Source: Prochilodus magdalenae (lineage: Eukaryota; Chordata; Actinopteri; Characiformes; Prochilodontidae). Taken from it: DNA of 64,000 nucleotides. A program made the translations under genes and the position numbers. Of the stretch, positions 21,451 through 32,401 are shown piece after piece. The stretch lies in assembly GCA_024036415.1 (NCBI GenBank), contig JAMWET010005504.1, positions 327,501 through 391,500 of the forward strand, read 5' to 3'. The notes beneath the pieces are model-generated. The model did no database searches, was not told the DNA's origin, and was given only the letters and a program-made list of their open reading frames with translations. How positions within the stretch are numbered: the stretch's first letter is position 1; each line of letters starts with the position of its first letter.

Positions 21451-22848
21451 ATATCAGGCGGAAGGGCCCCTGTCCTAATTAACAAAACCTCCAATCTCTG
21501 AAATGCTAACTTCACAAGAAAGAGCACACTCTTGACCTGAATGTCCACTATGGAGCCAAAAGTATATGGACACCTCTCATAATTATCTCCATGGATTGAA
21601 TTCAGCTGGGCTAGTACTCAGGAGACCTAGAGCAGAAGTGATTGGAAGACTAGGGACATGTGGATGTGATGTCATCAGGTGATGCACTTTGGGAAGTTGA
21701 GTCAGGAGGAGAACCTTTAGGATGCTGTCTCATCCACTGTGTGTGTGTGTGTTTCCCCTTCTTGCCCACAGAGGGTGCCCTCACCTGAATTCTAGGGCTT
21801 GAAACTTTAATACTGCTCTTTGAAAGAATTATTTGGTTAGACCTGGTTTGTTCTTGCCAGTTTTTGAGTTTAGTGTAATAAATTTGCACTTGACTCCAAA
21901 CTCTTGTTGTAGATCCGTGGAGTCTGGCCTTGTCAGTGCCTGACCTCATATATGCCCTTGACTGAATGCTCACAAATCCTTATATACATAATACATATTG
22001 GATAAGCTCAAATGGGGTAAAAAATGTGAAACAAAAAATGGTGTTTCATCACTTTCCTTCTTTAGAGAGGCAGATAGTGGCTAAACCTTCAGGAAAACAG
22101 GTGCGTTACAAGTCCTCACGTCCTCCCCAAATCACTCATTGAATCATTCATTCTCCCTCAACCTGCTATCTCACCTCCCCCTCCTATCTGTGGGCTTTTT
22201 GCTGGTGTGTCATCCTATCAGTCAGTCACACTATCCTCACTTCATGTTCACCCTTGTCTGTCTGTCTGTCTGCCCTCTTCTCTCTTTCTATCACTCTTTT
22301 TCTGTCAGTCACTCACTCTCTGCCTCTCTCATATTGGATAGTGTTGGCCACTCTCGAGGGAATGCAAGCTGGCAGTGGCCTGTCCCATCTGTCAGAGAGC
22401 GAAGGAGGGGTGAGGGCGAATATGTGTGTGGATGCGCACTGGTGTGTGAATGAAGTGTTTTGGTATCTATGTATATCTATGTGGGAAGGCACTGCATGTC
22501 AGGATGTATGGCTACGGGTATGTGTGTAAGCATGTGTGTGGAATAGTAAGCTCCACATTTGTACTCTGCAGCATTTCCAGTATCCTGTCCTGTAAAATGC
22601 ACACACATTACTCATATGCTGCTGTGCATTTAACATCTATAATAAGGATATGTATTGTACATGCTTTGGATACTTATATAATATGGTGCACTTGTGTTGC
22701 ATAATACAGGTTGCCTAAATTTAGACTAAATGGTTAATATTTATTAAGCTACACAAACGGCAGTAGTGTCTCTTAATATGGTGTCAGGCAGCCATGTTTA
22801 CTAATGCAACATGCCAGATGTCTCTGCAAAGAGTTGTAGAGGTTCTTA
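21451..22848. other. Unassigned; includes a MITE end at 21548
   Basis: At 21548-21582, GGAGCCAAAAGTATATGGAC with GTCCACTATGG in front resembles the end of a common fish non-autonomous element (CCAAAAGTATNNGGACACC). The remainder has short CT-rich patches (22140-22330) and no gene. Confidence 0.4.
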
Positions 22849-22854
22849 ATGATT

Positions 22855-25800
22855 AGTGCAGGGTTAGATACTCAGACTGTGATTAATCCAGGTTTAGATA
22901 CTCAGACTGTGATTAGTACAGGTTTAGATACTCAGACTGTGATTAATCCAGGTTTAGATACTCAGGCTATGATTAATCCGGGTGTAGATACTCAGACTGT
23001 GGTTAGTGCAGGTTTAGATACTCAGACTGTGATTAATGCAGGTTTAGATAATCAGACTGTGGTTAGTGCAGGTTTAGATAATCAGACTGTGGTTATTGCA
23101 GGTTTAGATACTCAGACTGTGATTAGTGCAGGTTTAGATACTCAGACTGTGACTAATGCAGGGTTAGATACTCAGACTGTGATTAGTGCAGGGTTAGATA
23201 CTCAGACTGTGATTAGTGCAGGTTTAGATACTCAGGCTGTGATTAATGCAGGTTTAGATACTCAGACTGTGATTAGTGCAGGGTTAGATACTCAGACTGT
23301 GATTAAAGCAGGTTTAGATACTCAGGCTGTGATTAATGCAGGTTTAGATACTCAGGCTGTGATTAATGCAGGTTTAGATACTCAGACTGTGATTAATGCA
23401 GACTTAGGTACTCAGACTGTGATTAGTGCAGGTTTAGATACTCAGACTGTGATTAATGCAGGTTTAGATACTCAGACTGTGATTAATGCAGACTTAGGTA
23501 CTCAGACTGTGATTAGTGCAGGTTTAGATACTCAGACTGTGATTAATGCAGGTTTAGATACTAAGACTGTGATTAGTACAGGTTTAGATACTCAGACTGT
23601 GATTAATGCAGGTTTAGATACTCAGACTGTGATTAGTGCAGGTTTAGATACTCAGACTTTCATTAATCCAGGTTTAGATACTCACACTGTGATTAGTGCA
23701 GGGTTAGATACTAAGACTGTGATTAATGCAGGAATAGATACTCAAACTGTGATTAGTGCAGGTTTAGATACTCAGACTGTGACTAATGCAGGGTTAGATA
23801 CTCAGACTGTGATTAATGCAGGTTTAGATACTCAGACTGTGGTTAGTGCAGGTTTAGATACTCAGACTGTGATTAATCCAGGTTTTGATACTCAGACTGT
23901 GATTAATGCAGGTTTAGATTCTCAGGCTGTGATCAATGCAGGTTTGGATACTCAGACTGTGATTAATTCAGGTTTAGATCCTCAGACTGTGATTAGTACA
24001 GGTTTTGATACTCAGGCTGTGATTAATACAGGTTTAGATACTCAGACTGTGATTAATGCAGGTTTAGATACTCAGACTGTGATTAATTCAGGTTTGGATA
24101 CTCAGACTGTGATTAAAGCAGGTTTAGATACTCAGACTGTGATTAGTACAGGTTTAGATACTCAGACTTTGATTAATGCAGGTTTAGATACTAAGACTGT
24201 GATTAATGCCGATTTACACACTCAGACTGTGATTACTACAGGTTTAGATACTAAGACTGTGATTAGTACAGGTTTAGATACTCAGACTGTGATTAATGCA
24301 GGTTTAGATAATCAGACTGTGATTAATGCAGGTTTAGATAATCAGACTGTGGTTAGTGCAGGTTTAGATAATCAGACTGTGGTTATTGCAGGTTTAGATA
24401 CTCAGACTGTGATTAGTGCAGGTTTAGATACTCAGACTGTGACTAATGCAGGGTTAGATACTCAGACTGTGATTAGTGCAGGGTTAGATACTCAGACTGT
24501 GATTAGTGCAGGTTTAGATACTCAGGCTGTGATTAATGCAGGTTTAGATACTCAGACTATGATTAATGCAGACTTAGATACTCAGACTGTGATTAAAGCA
24601 GGTTTAGATACTCAGGCTGTGATTAATGCAGGTTTAGATACTCAGGCTGTGATTAATGCAGGTTTAGATACTCAGACTGTGATTAATGCAGACTTAGATA
24701 CTCAGACTGTGATTAGTGCAGGTTTAGATACTCAGACTGTGATTAATGCAGGTTTAGATACTAAGACTGTGATTAGTCCAGGTTTAGATACTCAGACTGT
24801 GATTAATGCAGGTTTAGATACTCAGACTGTGATTAGTGCAGGTTTAGATACTCAGACTTTCATTAATCCAGGTTTAGATACTCACACTGTGATTAGTGCA
24901 GGGTTAGATACTAAGACTGTGCTTAATGCAGGAATAGATACTCAAACTGTGATTAGTGCAGGTTTAGATACTCAGACTGTGACTAATGCAGGGTTAGATA
25001 CTCAGACTGTGATTAATGCAGGTTTAGATACTCAGACTGTGGTTAGTGCAGGTTTAGATACTCAGACTGTGATTAATCCAGGTTTTGATACTCAGACTGT
25101 GATTAATGCAGGTTTAGATTCTCAGGCTGTGATCAATGCAGGTTTGGATACTCAGACTGTGATTAATGCAGGTTTTGATATTCAGACTGTGATTAATACA
25201 GGTTTAGATACTCAGACTGTGATTAATGCAGGTTTAGATTCTCAGGCTGTGATCAATGCAGGTTTGGATACTCAGACTGTGATTAATTCAGGTTTAGATC
25301 CTCAGACTGTGATTAGTACAGGTTTTGATACTCAGGCTGTGATTAATACAGGTTTAGATACTCAGACTGTGATTAGTACAGGTTTTGATATTCAGACAGT
25401 GATTACTACAGGTTTAGATACTAAGACTGTGATTAGTACAGGTTTAGATACTCAGACTGTGATTAATGCAGGTTTAGATACTCAGACTGTGATTAATTCA
25501 GGTTTAGATAATCAGACTGTGGTTAGTGCAGGTTTAGATACTTAGACTGTGATTAATTCAGGTTTTGATACTCAGACTGTGATTAATGCAGGTTTAGATT
25601 CTCAGGCTGTGATTAATGCCGATTTACACACTCAGACTGTGATTAATTCAGGTTTAGATACTAAGACTGTGATTAATGCAGGTTTATATACTCAGACTGT
25701 GATTAGTACAGGTTTAGATAATCAGACTGTGATTAATCCAGGTTTAGATACTCAGACTGTGATTAGTGCAGGTTTAGATACTCAGACTGTGATTAATGCA

Positions 25801-28320
25801 GGTTTAGATACTCAGACTGTGATTAATGCAGGTTTAGATACTCAGACTGTAATTAATACAGGTTTAGATACTCAGACTGTGATTAATGCAGGTTTAGATA
25901 CTCAGACTGTGATTAATCCAGGTTTAGATACTCAGGCTGTGATTAGTGCAGGTTTAGATACTCAGACTGTGATTAATGCAGGTTTAGATACTAAGACTGT
26001 GATTAGTACAGGTTTAGATACTTAGACTGTGATTAATGCAGGTATAGATACTCAGACTGTGATTAATGCAGGTTTAGATACTCAGACTGTGATTAATCCA
26101 GGTTTAGATACTCAGGCTGTGATTAGTGCAGGTTTAGATACTCAGACTGTGATTAATGCAGGTTTAGATACTAAGACTGTGATTAGTACAGGTTTAGATA
26201 CTCAGACTGTGATTAATGCAGGTTTACATACTCAGACTGTGATTAGTGCAGGTTTAGATACTCAGACTTTCATTAATACAGGTTTAGATACTCACACTGT
26301 GATTAGGGCAGGGTTAGATACTAAGACTGTGCTTAATGCAGGTATAGATACTCAGACTGTGATTAGTGCAGGTTTAGATACTCAGACTGTGCTTAATGCA
26401 GCTTTAGATACTCAGACTGTTTAATAATGCAGGTTTAGATAATCAGACTGTGATTAATTCAGGTTTAGATCCTCAGACTGTGATTAGTACAGGTTTTGAT
26501 ACTCAGGCTGTGATTAATACAGGTTTAGATACTCAGACTGTGATTAGTACAGGTTTTGATATTCAGACTGTGATTACTACAGGTTTAGATACTAAGACTG
26601 TGATTAGTCCAGGTTTAGATACTCAGACTGTGATTAATGCAGGTTTAGATACTCAGACTGTGATTAATTCAGGTTTAGATAATCAGACTGTGGTTAGTGC
26701 AGGTTTAGATACTTAGACTGTGATTAATCCAGGTTTTGATACTCAGACTGTGATTAGTACAGGTTTAGATTCTCAGGCTATGATTAATGCCGATTTACAC
26801 ACTCAGACTGTGATTACTACAGGTTTAGATACTAAGACTGTGATTAGTACAGGTTTAGATACTCAGACTGTGATTAATGCAGGTTTAGATACTCAGACTG
26901 TGATTAATGCAGGTTTAGATACTCAGACTGTGATTAATGCAGGGTTAGATACTCAGACTGTGATTAATGCAGGTTTAGATACTCAGAATGTAATTAATAC
27001 AGGTTTAGATACTCAGACTGTGATTAATGCAGGTTTAGATACTCAGACTGTGATTAATCCAGGTTTAGATACTCAGGCTGTGATTAGTGCAGGTTTAGAT
27101 ACTCAGACTGTGATTAATGCAGGTTTAGATACTAAGACTGTGATTAGTACAGGTTTAGATACTTAGACTGTGATTAATGCAGGTATAGATACTCAGACTG
27201 TGATTAATGCAGACTTAGGTACTCAGACTGTGATTAGTGCAGGTTTAGATACTCAGACTGTGATTAATGCAGGTTTAGATACTAAGACTGTGATTAGTAC
27301 AGGTTTAGATACTCAGACTGTGATTAATGCAGGTTTAGATACTCAGACTGTGATTAGTGCAGGTTTAGATACTCAGACTTTCATTAATCCAGGTTTAGAT
27401 ACTCAGGCTGTGATTAATGCAGGTTTAGATACTCAGACTGTGATTAATCCAGGTTTAGATACTCAGGCTGTGATTAGTGCAGGTTTAGATACTCAGACTG
27501 TGATTAATGCAGGTTTAGATACTAAGACTGTGATTAGTACAGGTTTAGATACTCAGACTGTGATTAATGCAGGTTTAGATACTCAGACTGTGATTAGTGC
27601 AGGTTTAGATACTCAGACCGTGATTAATGCAGGTTTAGATACTAAGACTGTGATTAGTACAGGTTTAGATACTCAGACTGTGATTAATGCAGGTTTAGAT
27701 ACTAAGACTGTGATTAGTACAGGTTTAGATACTCAGACTGTGCTTATTGCAGGTATAGATACTCAGACTGTGATTAGTGCAGGTTTAGATACTCAGACTG
27801 TGCTTAATGCAGCTTTAGATACTCAGACTGTGATTAATGCAGGTTTAGATAATCAGACTGTGGTTAGTGCAGGTTTAGATACTTAGACTGTGATTAATCC
27901 AGGTTTTGATACTCAGACTGTGATTAATGCAGGTTTAGATAATCAGACTGTGATTAATGCAGGTTTAGATAATCAGACTGTGGTTAGTGCAGGTTTAGAT
28001 ACTCAGACTGTGATTAATGCAGGTTTAGATAATCAGACTGTGATTAATGCAGGTTTAGATAATCAGACTGTGGTTAGTGCAGGTTTAGATACTCAGACTG
28101 TGATTAATGCAGGTTTAGATAATCAGACTGTGGTTAGTGCAGGTTTTGATACTCAGACTGTGATTAATGCAGGTTTAGATTCTCAGGCTGTGATTAATGC
28201 AGGTTTAGATACTCAGACTGTGATTAATGCAGGTTTAGATAATCAGACTGTGGTTAGTGCAGGTTTAGATACTCAGACTGTGATTAATGCAGGTTTAGAT
28301 ACTCAGACTGTGATTAATAA
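22855..28320 (+). repeat. 30-bp minisatellite, about 182 units, with higher-order structure
   Basis: Units of exactly 30 bp begin GGTTTAGATACTCAG and end GTGATTAATGCA. They run without a gap from 22861, with one 1-bp insertion near 26421 that shifts the register. Only one of six frames is open, reading the decapeptide GLDTQTVINA; the others have a stop in every unit. Marker variants show larger duplication units: the stop-containing unit followed by a GGTTTTGATA unit recurs near 25531, 26702 and 27872 (spacing about 1170 bp), and the ACTTTCATTAAT variant recurs at 23655 and 24855 (1200 bp). Most unit variants change the amino acid, and five in-frame TAG codons from CAG lie inside, so I call it non-coding satellite-like DNA rather than a gene. 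Confidence 0.95.
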
Positions 28321-28408
28321 ATAAATAAATAAATAAATAATTTTAAAATTACTATTGTAATTTTTTTGTTGTACATATTGTACTATTGTACAGTACGTAG
28401 GGTCAAGA
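28316..28408. repeat. (AAAT)n plus unique 3' flank of the array, first copy
   Basis: The last unit runs into an AAAT run of about six units and then about 75 bp containing TTGTTGTACATATTGTAC and ACAGTACGTAGGGTCAAGA. The same flank recurs at about 28615-28702. Confidence 0.9.
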
Positions 28409-28619
28409 AGGTTTAGATACTCAGACTGTGCTTAATGCAGGTTTAGATAATCAGACTGTGGTTAGTGCAGGTTTAGATACTTAGACTGTGATTAATCCAG
28501 GTTTTGATACTCAGACTGTGATTAATGCAGGTTTAGATTCTCAGGCTGTGATTAATGCAGGTTTAGATACTCAGACTGTGATTAATGCAGGTTTAGATAC
28601 TCAGACTGTGATTAATAAA
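28409..28619 (+). repeat. Detached seven-unit block of the 30-bp minisatellite
   Basis: Seven further units follow the first flank copy. Their order (AATCAG unit, CTTAG stop unit, GGTTTTGATA unit, ATTCTCAGGCT unit, two standard units) copies a motif seen within the main array. With the repeated flank this shows a duplication of array end plus flank. Confidence 0.92.
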
Positions 28620-28702
28620 TAAATAAATAAATAATTTTAAAATTACTATTGTAATTTTTTTGTTGTACATATTGTACTATTGTACAGTACGTAGGGTCAA
28701 GA
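28620..28702. repeat. 3' flank of the array, second copy
   Basis: Near-identical to 28316-28407 apart from one AAAT unit fewer. True unique DNA resumes after GGGTCAAGAT. Confidence 0.9.
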
Positions 28703-29774
28703 TAGGGGGGCTCCAAATAGTCTGCAGTGGACTCCACCAAGACAAATTCCTAGAAGACATAAGTGTACTGTATCAATAGCATGATTCTGCTTCCTTTTCC
28801 AAGTAGTTAAATAGCCTGAGGTGAAAATGTATCTAAAAACGTCAGGGTTTTTGCTCTCTGTGCTCACAACAACAAAATCACAAAGAAAAGACAGGGGCAA
28901 CACATCTAATATCTGGTATAGTCATAAAACTCACAAGACCTTCTGTAGTGTAAAGTAGGCTCATGATGAACAAACATGAAGTGTTGAAAATGTAAAGGGT
29001 TTGCACCCTACACCACTCTGTCACTTGAGCATAAGATGAAGGAACTGGGAGTAAAGTGTAGTCTCAATGTTGTTCAGTGCTGCCCCCCACTGGACATACT
29101 GTGCCAGTGTTGGAATAGCTCGTCTTGCTGGAGAGAGCACTTAGTTCTCAGAAAAAAGGACAGACTGTTCTGCAGAGCTGCTGTCTGCCAGAGATTCTCT
29201 TCCTTAAAACAGAAAGCAAGAGCACTGCCCTCTCTCAGTAACCTTCCTCCACCTTCACGTGGCTGGAGTTCATCTAGCGCGAGGCTACAGAGGAACTAAG
29301 GAAGAGTGGAGAAGGAAGAGGAGACGTGAAGGAGTTCTTAATGCAGCCTGAGCTGAGCTCCTGTAATAGTTATTACACGTTTGAGCTGCTATTGATTACT
29401 GTTTCAGCTGCTGAAAATTTTTAAACAGGGAAATCTTTTAGAGGAGATCCTCAGGGGTTGGTTTTAGGTCCAACTTAATAGTGTAGGTTTGTTGAAAAGA
29501 GGTGAACCAAAAGTGCAATACTGTATATTGAACAACCTATGATGACCTATGAATTCAGCTTTGCAACACTCACCCCAGGAGTACTGTAATCTAGCTGTAA
29601 GCATAAGTTTGGGTGCCCTGGTCAAATGATGTTTTGTGTATTTTCTGAGTGAAAATAAACTGAACCTCCTCTACAGAGTGCAACATAGTGGAAGCAAAAA
29701 CATTAAATGTGGCCTGTGCAGGATAGATTGCATATTCTTTTTTATTTTCTGTTTATTGAGGCATTACAAGTAAT
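28703..29774. other. Unassigned non-coding stretch
   Basis: No supportable gene. An 87-codon frame at 29036-29299 has no recognisable domain. Confidence 0.45.
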
Positions 29775-30032
29775 ATATTGTCGCTGTCCAGAGAAAAACA
29801 GGTATCTCCATTTTTATTGATTTTTACTTTTATGCCTCATTTGATCACATCAGCTGCTATTTACACTTTGTGGAAATTACATGATAAATGAACAATCAGA
29901 AATAGCCCAAAGCTGCTTGGAAAGATGCCTGGTTCCATTGACTTCCATTCAAATTGAATGAGGTTTTTGTCTTCTCCTGTAAAGTTGTCATTTTGGAGAT
30001 ACCTGTTCTTTGTTTGAACAGTGATGATATAT
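29775..30032 (-). mobile_element. 254-bp MITE, copy 2 (inverted)
   Basis: Ends are ATATTGTCGCTGTCCA on the left and TGAACAGTGATGATAT on the right, matching the copy at 10535-10788 with a few changes. Internal order is reversed relative to that copy: the TTTACAGGAGAGG block there appears here as TCTCCTGTAAAG at 29973-29984. Insertion is into AT-rich DNA. Confidence 0.85.
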
Positions 30033-31442
30033 ACTTAGACTATATATATATATAGTTCACCATTTCAAACATTTCATGTTGAATTCACTAATTGAAATGA
30101 TCCAAATTTCTGCAATATATATATATAGCAACATTATCTGTTGTTGTAGACATAATTACTTAATAATCTTCTGCAGTGTGGGTTTTAGTATTGTAGACTA
30201 TTCACCAAACAATGTTTTCTATTATTTTATTATTTTTATTTTTGCATTATTTCTATATTTTATTCAGTATCTAAACAAGAAATGAATAAACATATGATAA
30301 ATAATACACTATTTAGTTATTTTACTACAATTTGCTGAATTTCAGCATTCCTTGATTTTTTTCATCTCTATGTGTAAAATATGATGAAATATGGATATCA
30401 TATGATGCAGATGTACATACCAGGTCATGGTACTTTTTCCCACTTTTCTATTTCTATGTGTACATTCTCTTCACTTAAAAAGTGCTGATGTTAAAATATT
30501 GGACATTTTTTGATAATCAAGCCTAATGTTTAAACAGACCACATCTTTTGTTTCATTTTAACCAACACATTAAATTTAGCCAATCAACAAAAGTTGTGTG
30601 TTACAATATGCAAAGGGTGTGTTCTCTGATATCATAACAAATATGTGCATTTGTTTTCTCTACCCTCTAATTCTGTGGTTAAGACCATTTCGCTTGATTG
30701 GTGATGTATCTCAAGATACCCGGATTCTGTAAGGGTAGCCACTGCTGTGTTGCCATGGATTTTTGAACTTCCAAACAGCCAACCTAAAATCCCAGAGGAA
30801 CAGATTCATCTTGGAGCCAGAGAGGTTTTTCATGTATTCAAGATTTCAACCAGAACTTTACAGCCCCGGAACCTTGCTATGCAGTATCATTTCTACATCA
30901 CTTCAATCAATTTAAAGGGGAATCATAGTTTCTACTGACTGCTTCTGATTTGTTTACAGTGGTGGTGATAGGAACCAGGACAACTACAGTACAGATGAGG
31001 ACGTTATACAGTATTTAATGCCTAAAAAACTGAACCTGCATGTGTCTTCTAAGCTTTTTACAATGGTTATAATGGTAGTCTGAGATTTAAAGATTACAGT
31101 AGTGATCTAATTTCTTTAAAGGGGATTCTTTACCTACAACCCTCTGTATGTGCCTCTCCATCATTAAAAGTGTTTTTAATAATATGTTTCTCTCCACAAC
31201 TTTGTCTCATACTCATTAGAAAAAAAAATGTCTCAGGCATCAACAAACTGTTCACAATGACTGTGTGTAATAGCTTTCTTTGAAAGAGCTTTTAGAATTA
31301 AAGCTGAAATTAAACTCTTCAGACATAAATCTCCTAAAATGGTGGAATTAGTAGTTTTGATTAATTGATTAATAGTAATTATTGATTAATTACTATTAAC
31401 TTATGAATTAATTATTGATTAATAGTAATATAGTTCCAATTT
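30033..31442. other. Unassigned AT-rich stretch
   Basis: No gene seen. Contains short (TA)n runs at 30044-30053 and 30115-30127, and a TTGATTAATAGTAATTA-type palindromic AT-rich patch at 31358-31425. Confidence 0.5.
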
Positions 31443-32401
31443 ATACACTCAACATAAACAAATAGTTGGACCCAGGAGGAATCTGCTGACTGTAATGAAA
31501 CTTGGTAGGTAGGTTTGACATTGTGAGGCATGCGAATGATTCAAGTTTCATGCTCAGCCACGCATGTGGCATAAGCGAGGACGGGCCTAGTTGATATACC
31601 GGACTGACTATATAAGGTTGTTCTGTAGCGCATGATTTCAATTCTGACTTTTGTGCTGTTGTGGTAGCATCCCTTTGCAAGGGAAGTATAGCTCAGAGAA
31701 TATAATTAAAATATATTGCCATAGCCTACTGTCGGTGGCAATGGATAGAAGAAGCCACACACCAGCGACAAGATAGGATCTGGGAGAACTACATGAACCA
31801 AGGAGAAGGAGAACCAACCTATTGTCCAACATATGCAAAGTGACCCAACAGCCATGGCTGTGGACATTCAGCAAGCAGTGATGCGTTCCATGAGTTATCC
31901 TTTTAGCGCTAGCACCATTGGCAGACGGCTACATGACGCAGGACTACATGCACACAAACCATCACAATGACTACCCTTAACACCACATCAACATCGTCTA
32001 AGACTGCAGTGGTGTTGTGCCAGACTGTCATGGAGTGACTCAGAATGGCAGCAGGTCATCTTCAATGACAAACGTATCCGTGTGCGGAGGCACGCTGGTC
32101 AGGGAAGGGTTGGTTGTTGCATGTCACTCCACTTCCACCTCTACAGCAACATCTGCAGGAGCTGTGTGAAAATATTCAAGCTGCATGGGATGGATTATCA
32201 AAGGACACAATTAGGAATGTCTACAACTCCATGCTGAGATGTCTGGCATGTTGCATAAGACACTGTAGCTCAAAAATATTGGCCATATCAGAGTAAATGT
32301 ATTATCATGTATTATTCCTGGTAACTTTATTTTCCATCCCAATAGTATTGCAATCCAACACTTTCATCTGGGTACAACTGTTCTTTTGAGGACGAGTGTA
32401 T
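31443..32401 (+). mobile_element. Tc1-like element (recurrent family) with both terminal repeats, internally deleted
   Basis: The left end ATACACTCAACATAAACA and right end GAGGACGAGTGTAT form imperfect terminal inverted repeats extending about 40 bp (AATAGTTGGACCCAG against CTGGGTACAACTG), bounded by TA. Between them the plus strand encodes scrambled but recognisable parts of a DDE transposase: a linker around 31900-31970 with DGYMTQDYMHTN, an EWQQVIFNDKRIRV-like segment near 32045-32090 where intact relatives have WQQVIFSDEKR (first catalytic residues), and a C-terminal AWDGLSKDTIRNVYNSM at 32187-32238. At about 960 bp it is shorter than the roughly 1.6 kb of intact Tc1 elements, with several stops. 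Confidence 0.85.

Noticed and set aside
22849..25545. 898-codon frame that looks like a giant repeat protein
   Set aside because: It is the only open frame of a 30-bp tandem array (30 is divisible by three). Unit changes are mostly non-synonymous, in-frame stops recur downstream, and there is no non-repeat domain.
22855..28320. CRISPR array
   Set aside because: Units are directly contiguous with no spacers, and the genome is clearly vertebrate.
28316..28408. Polyadenylation tail marking the end of a retrogene
   Set aside because: The AAAT run is a microsatellite duplicated with its flank; no processed gene precedes it.
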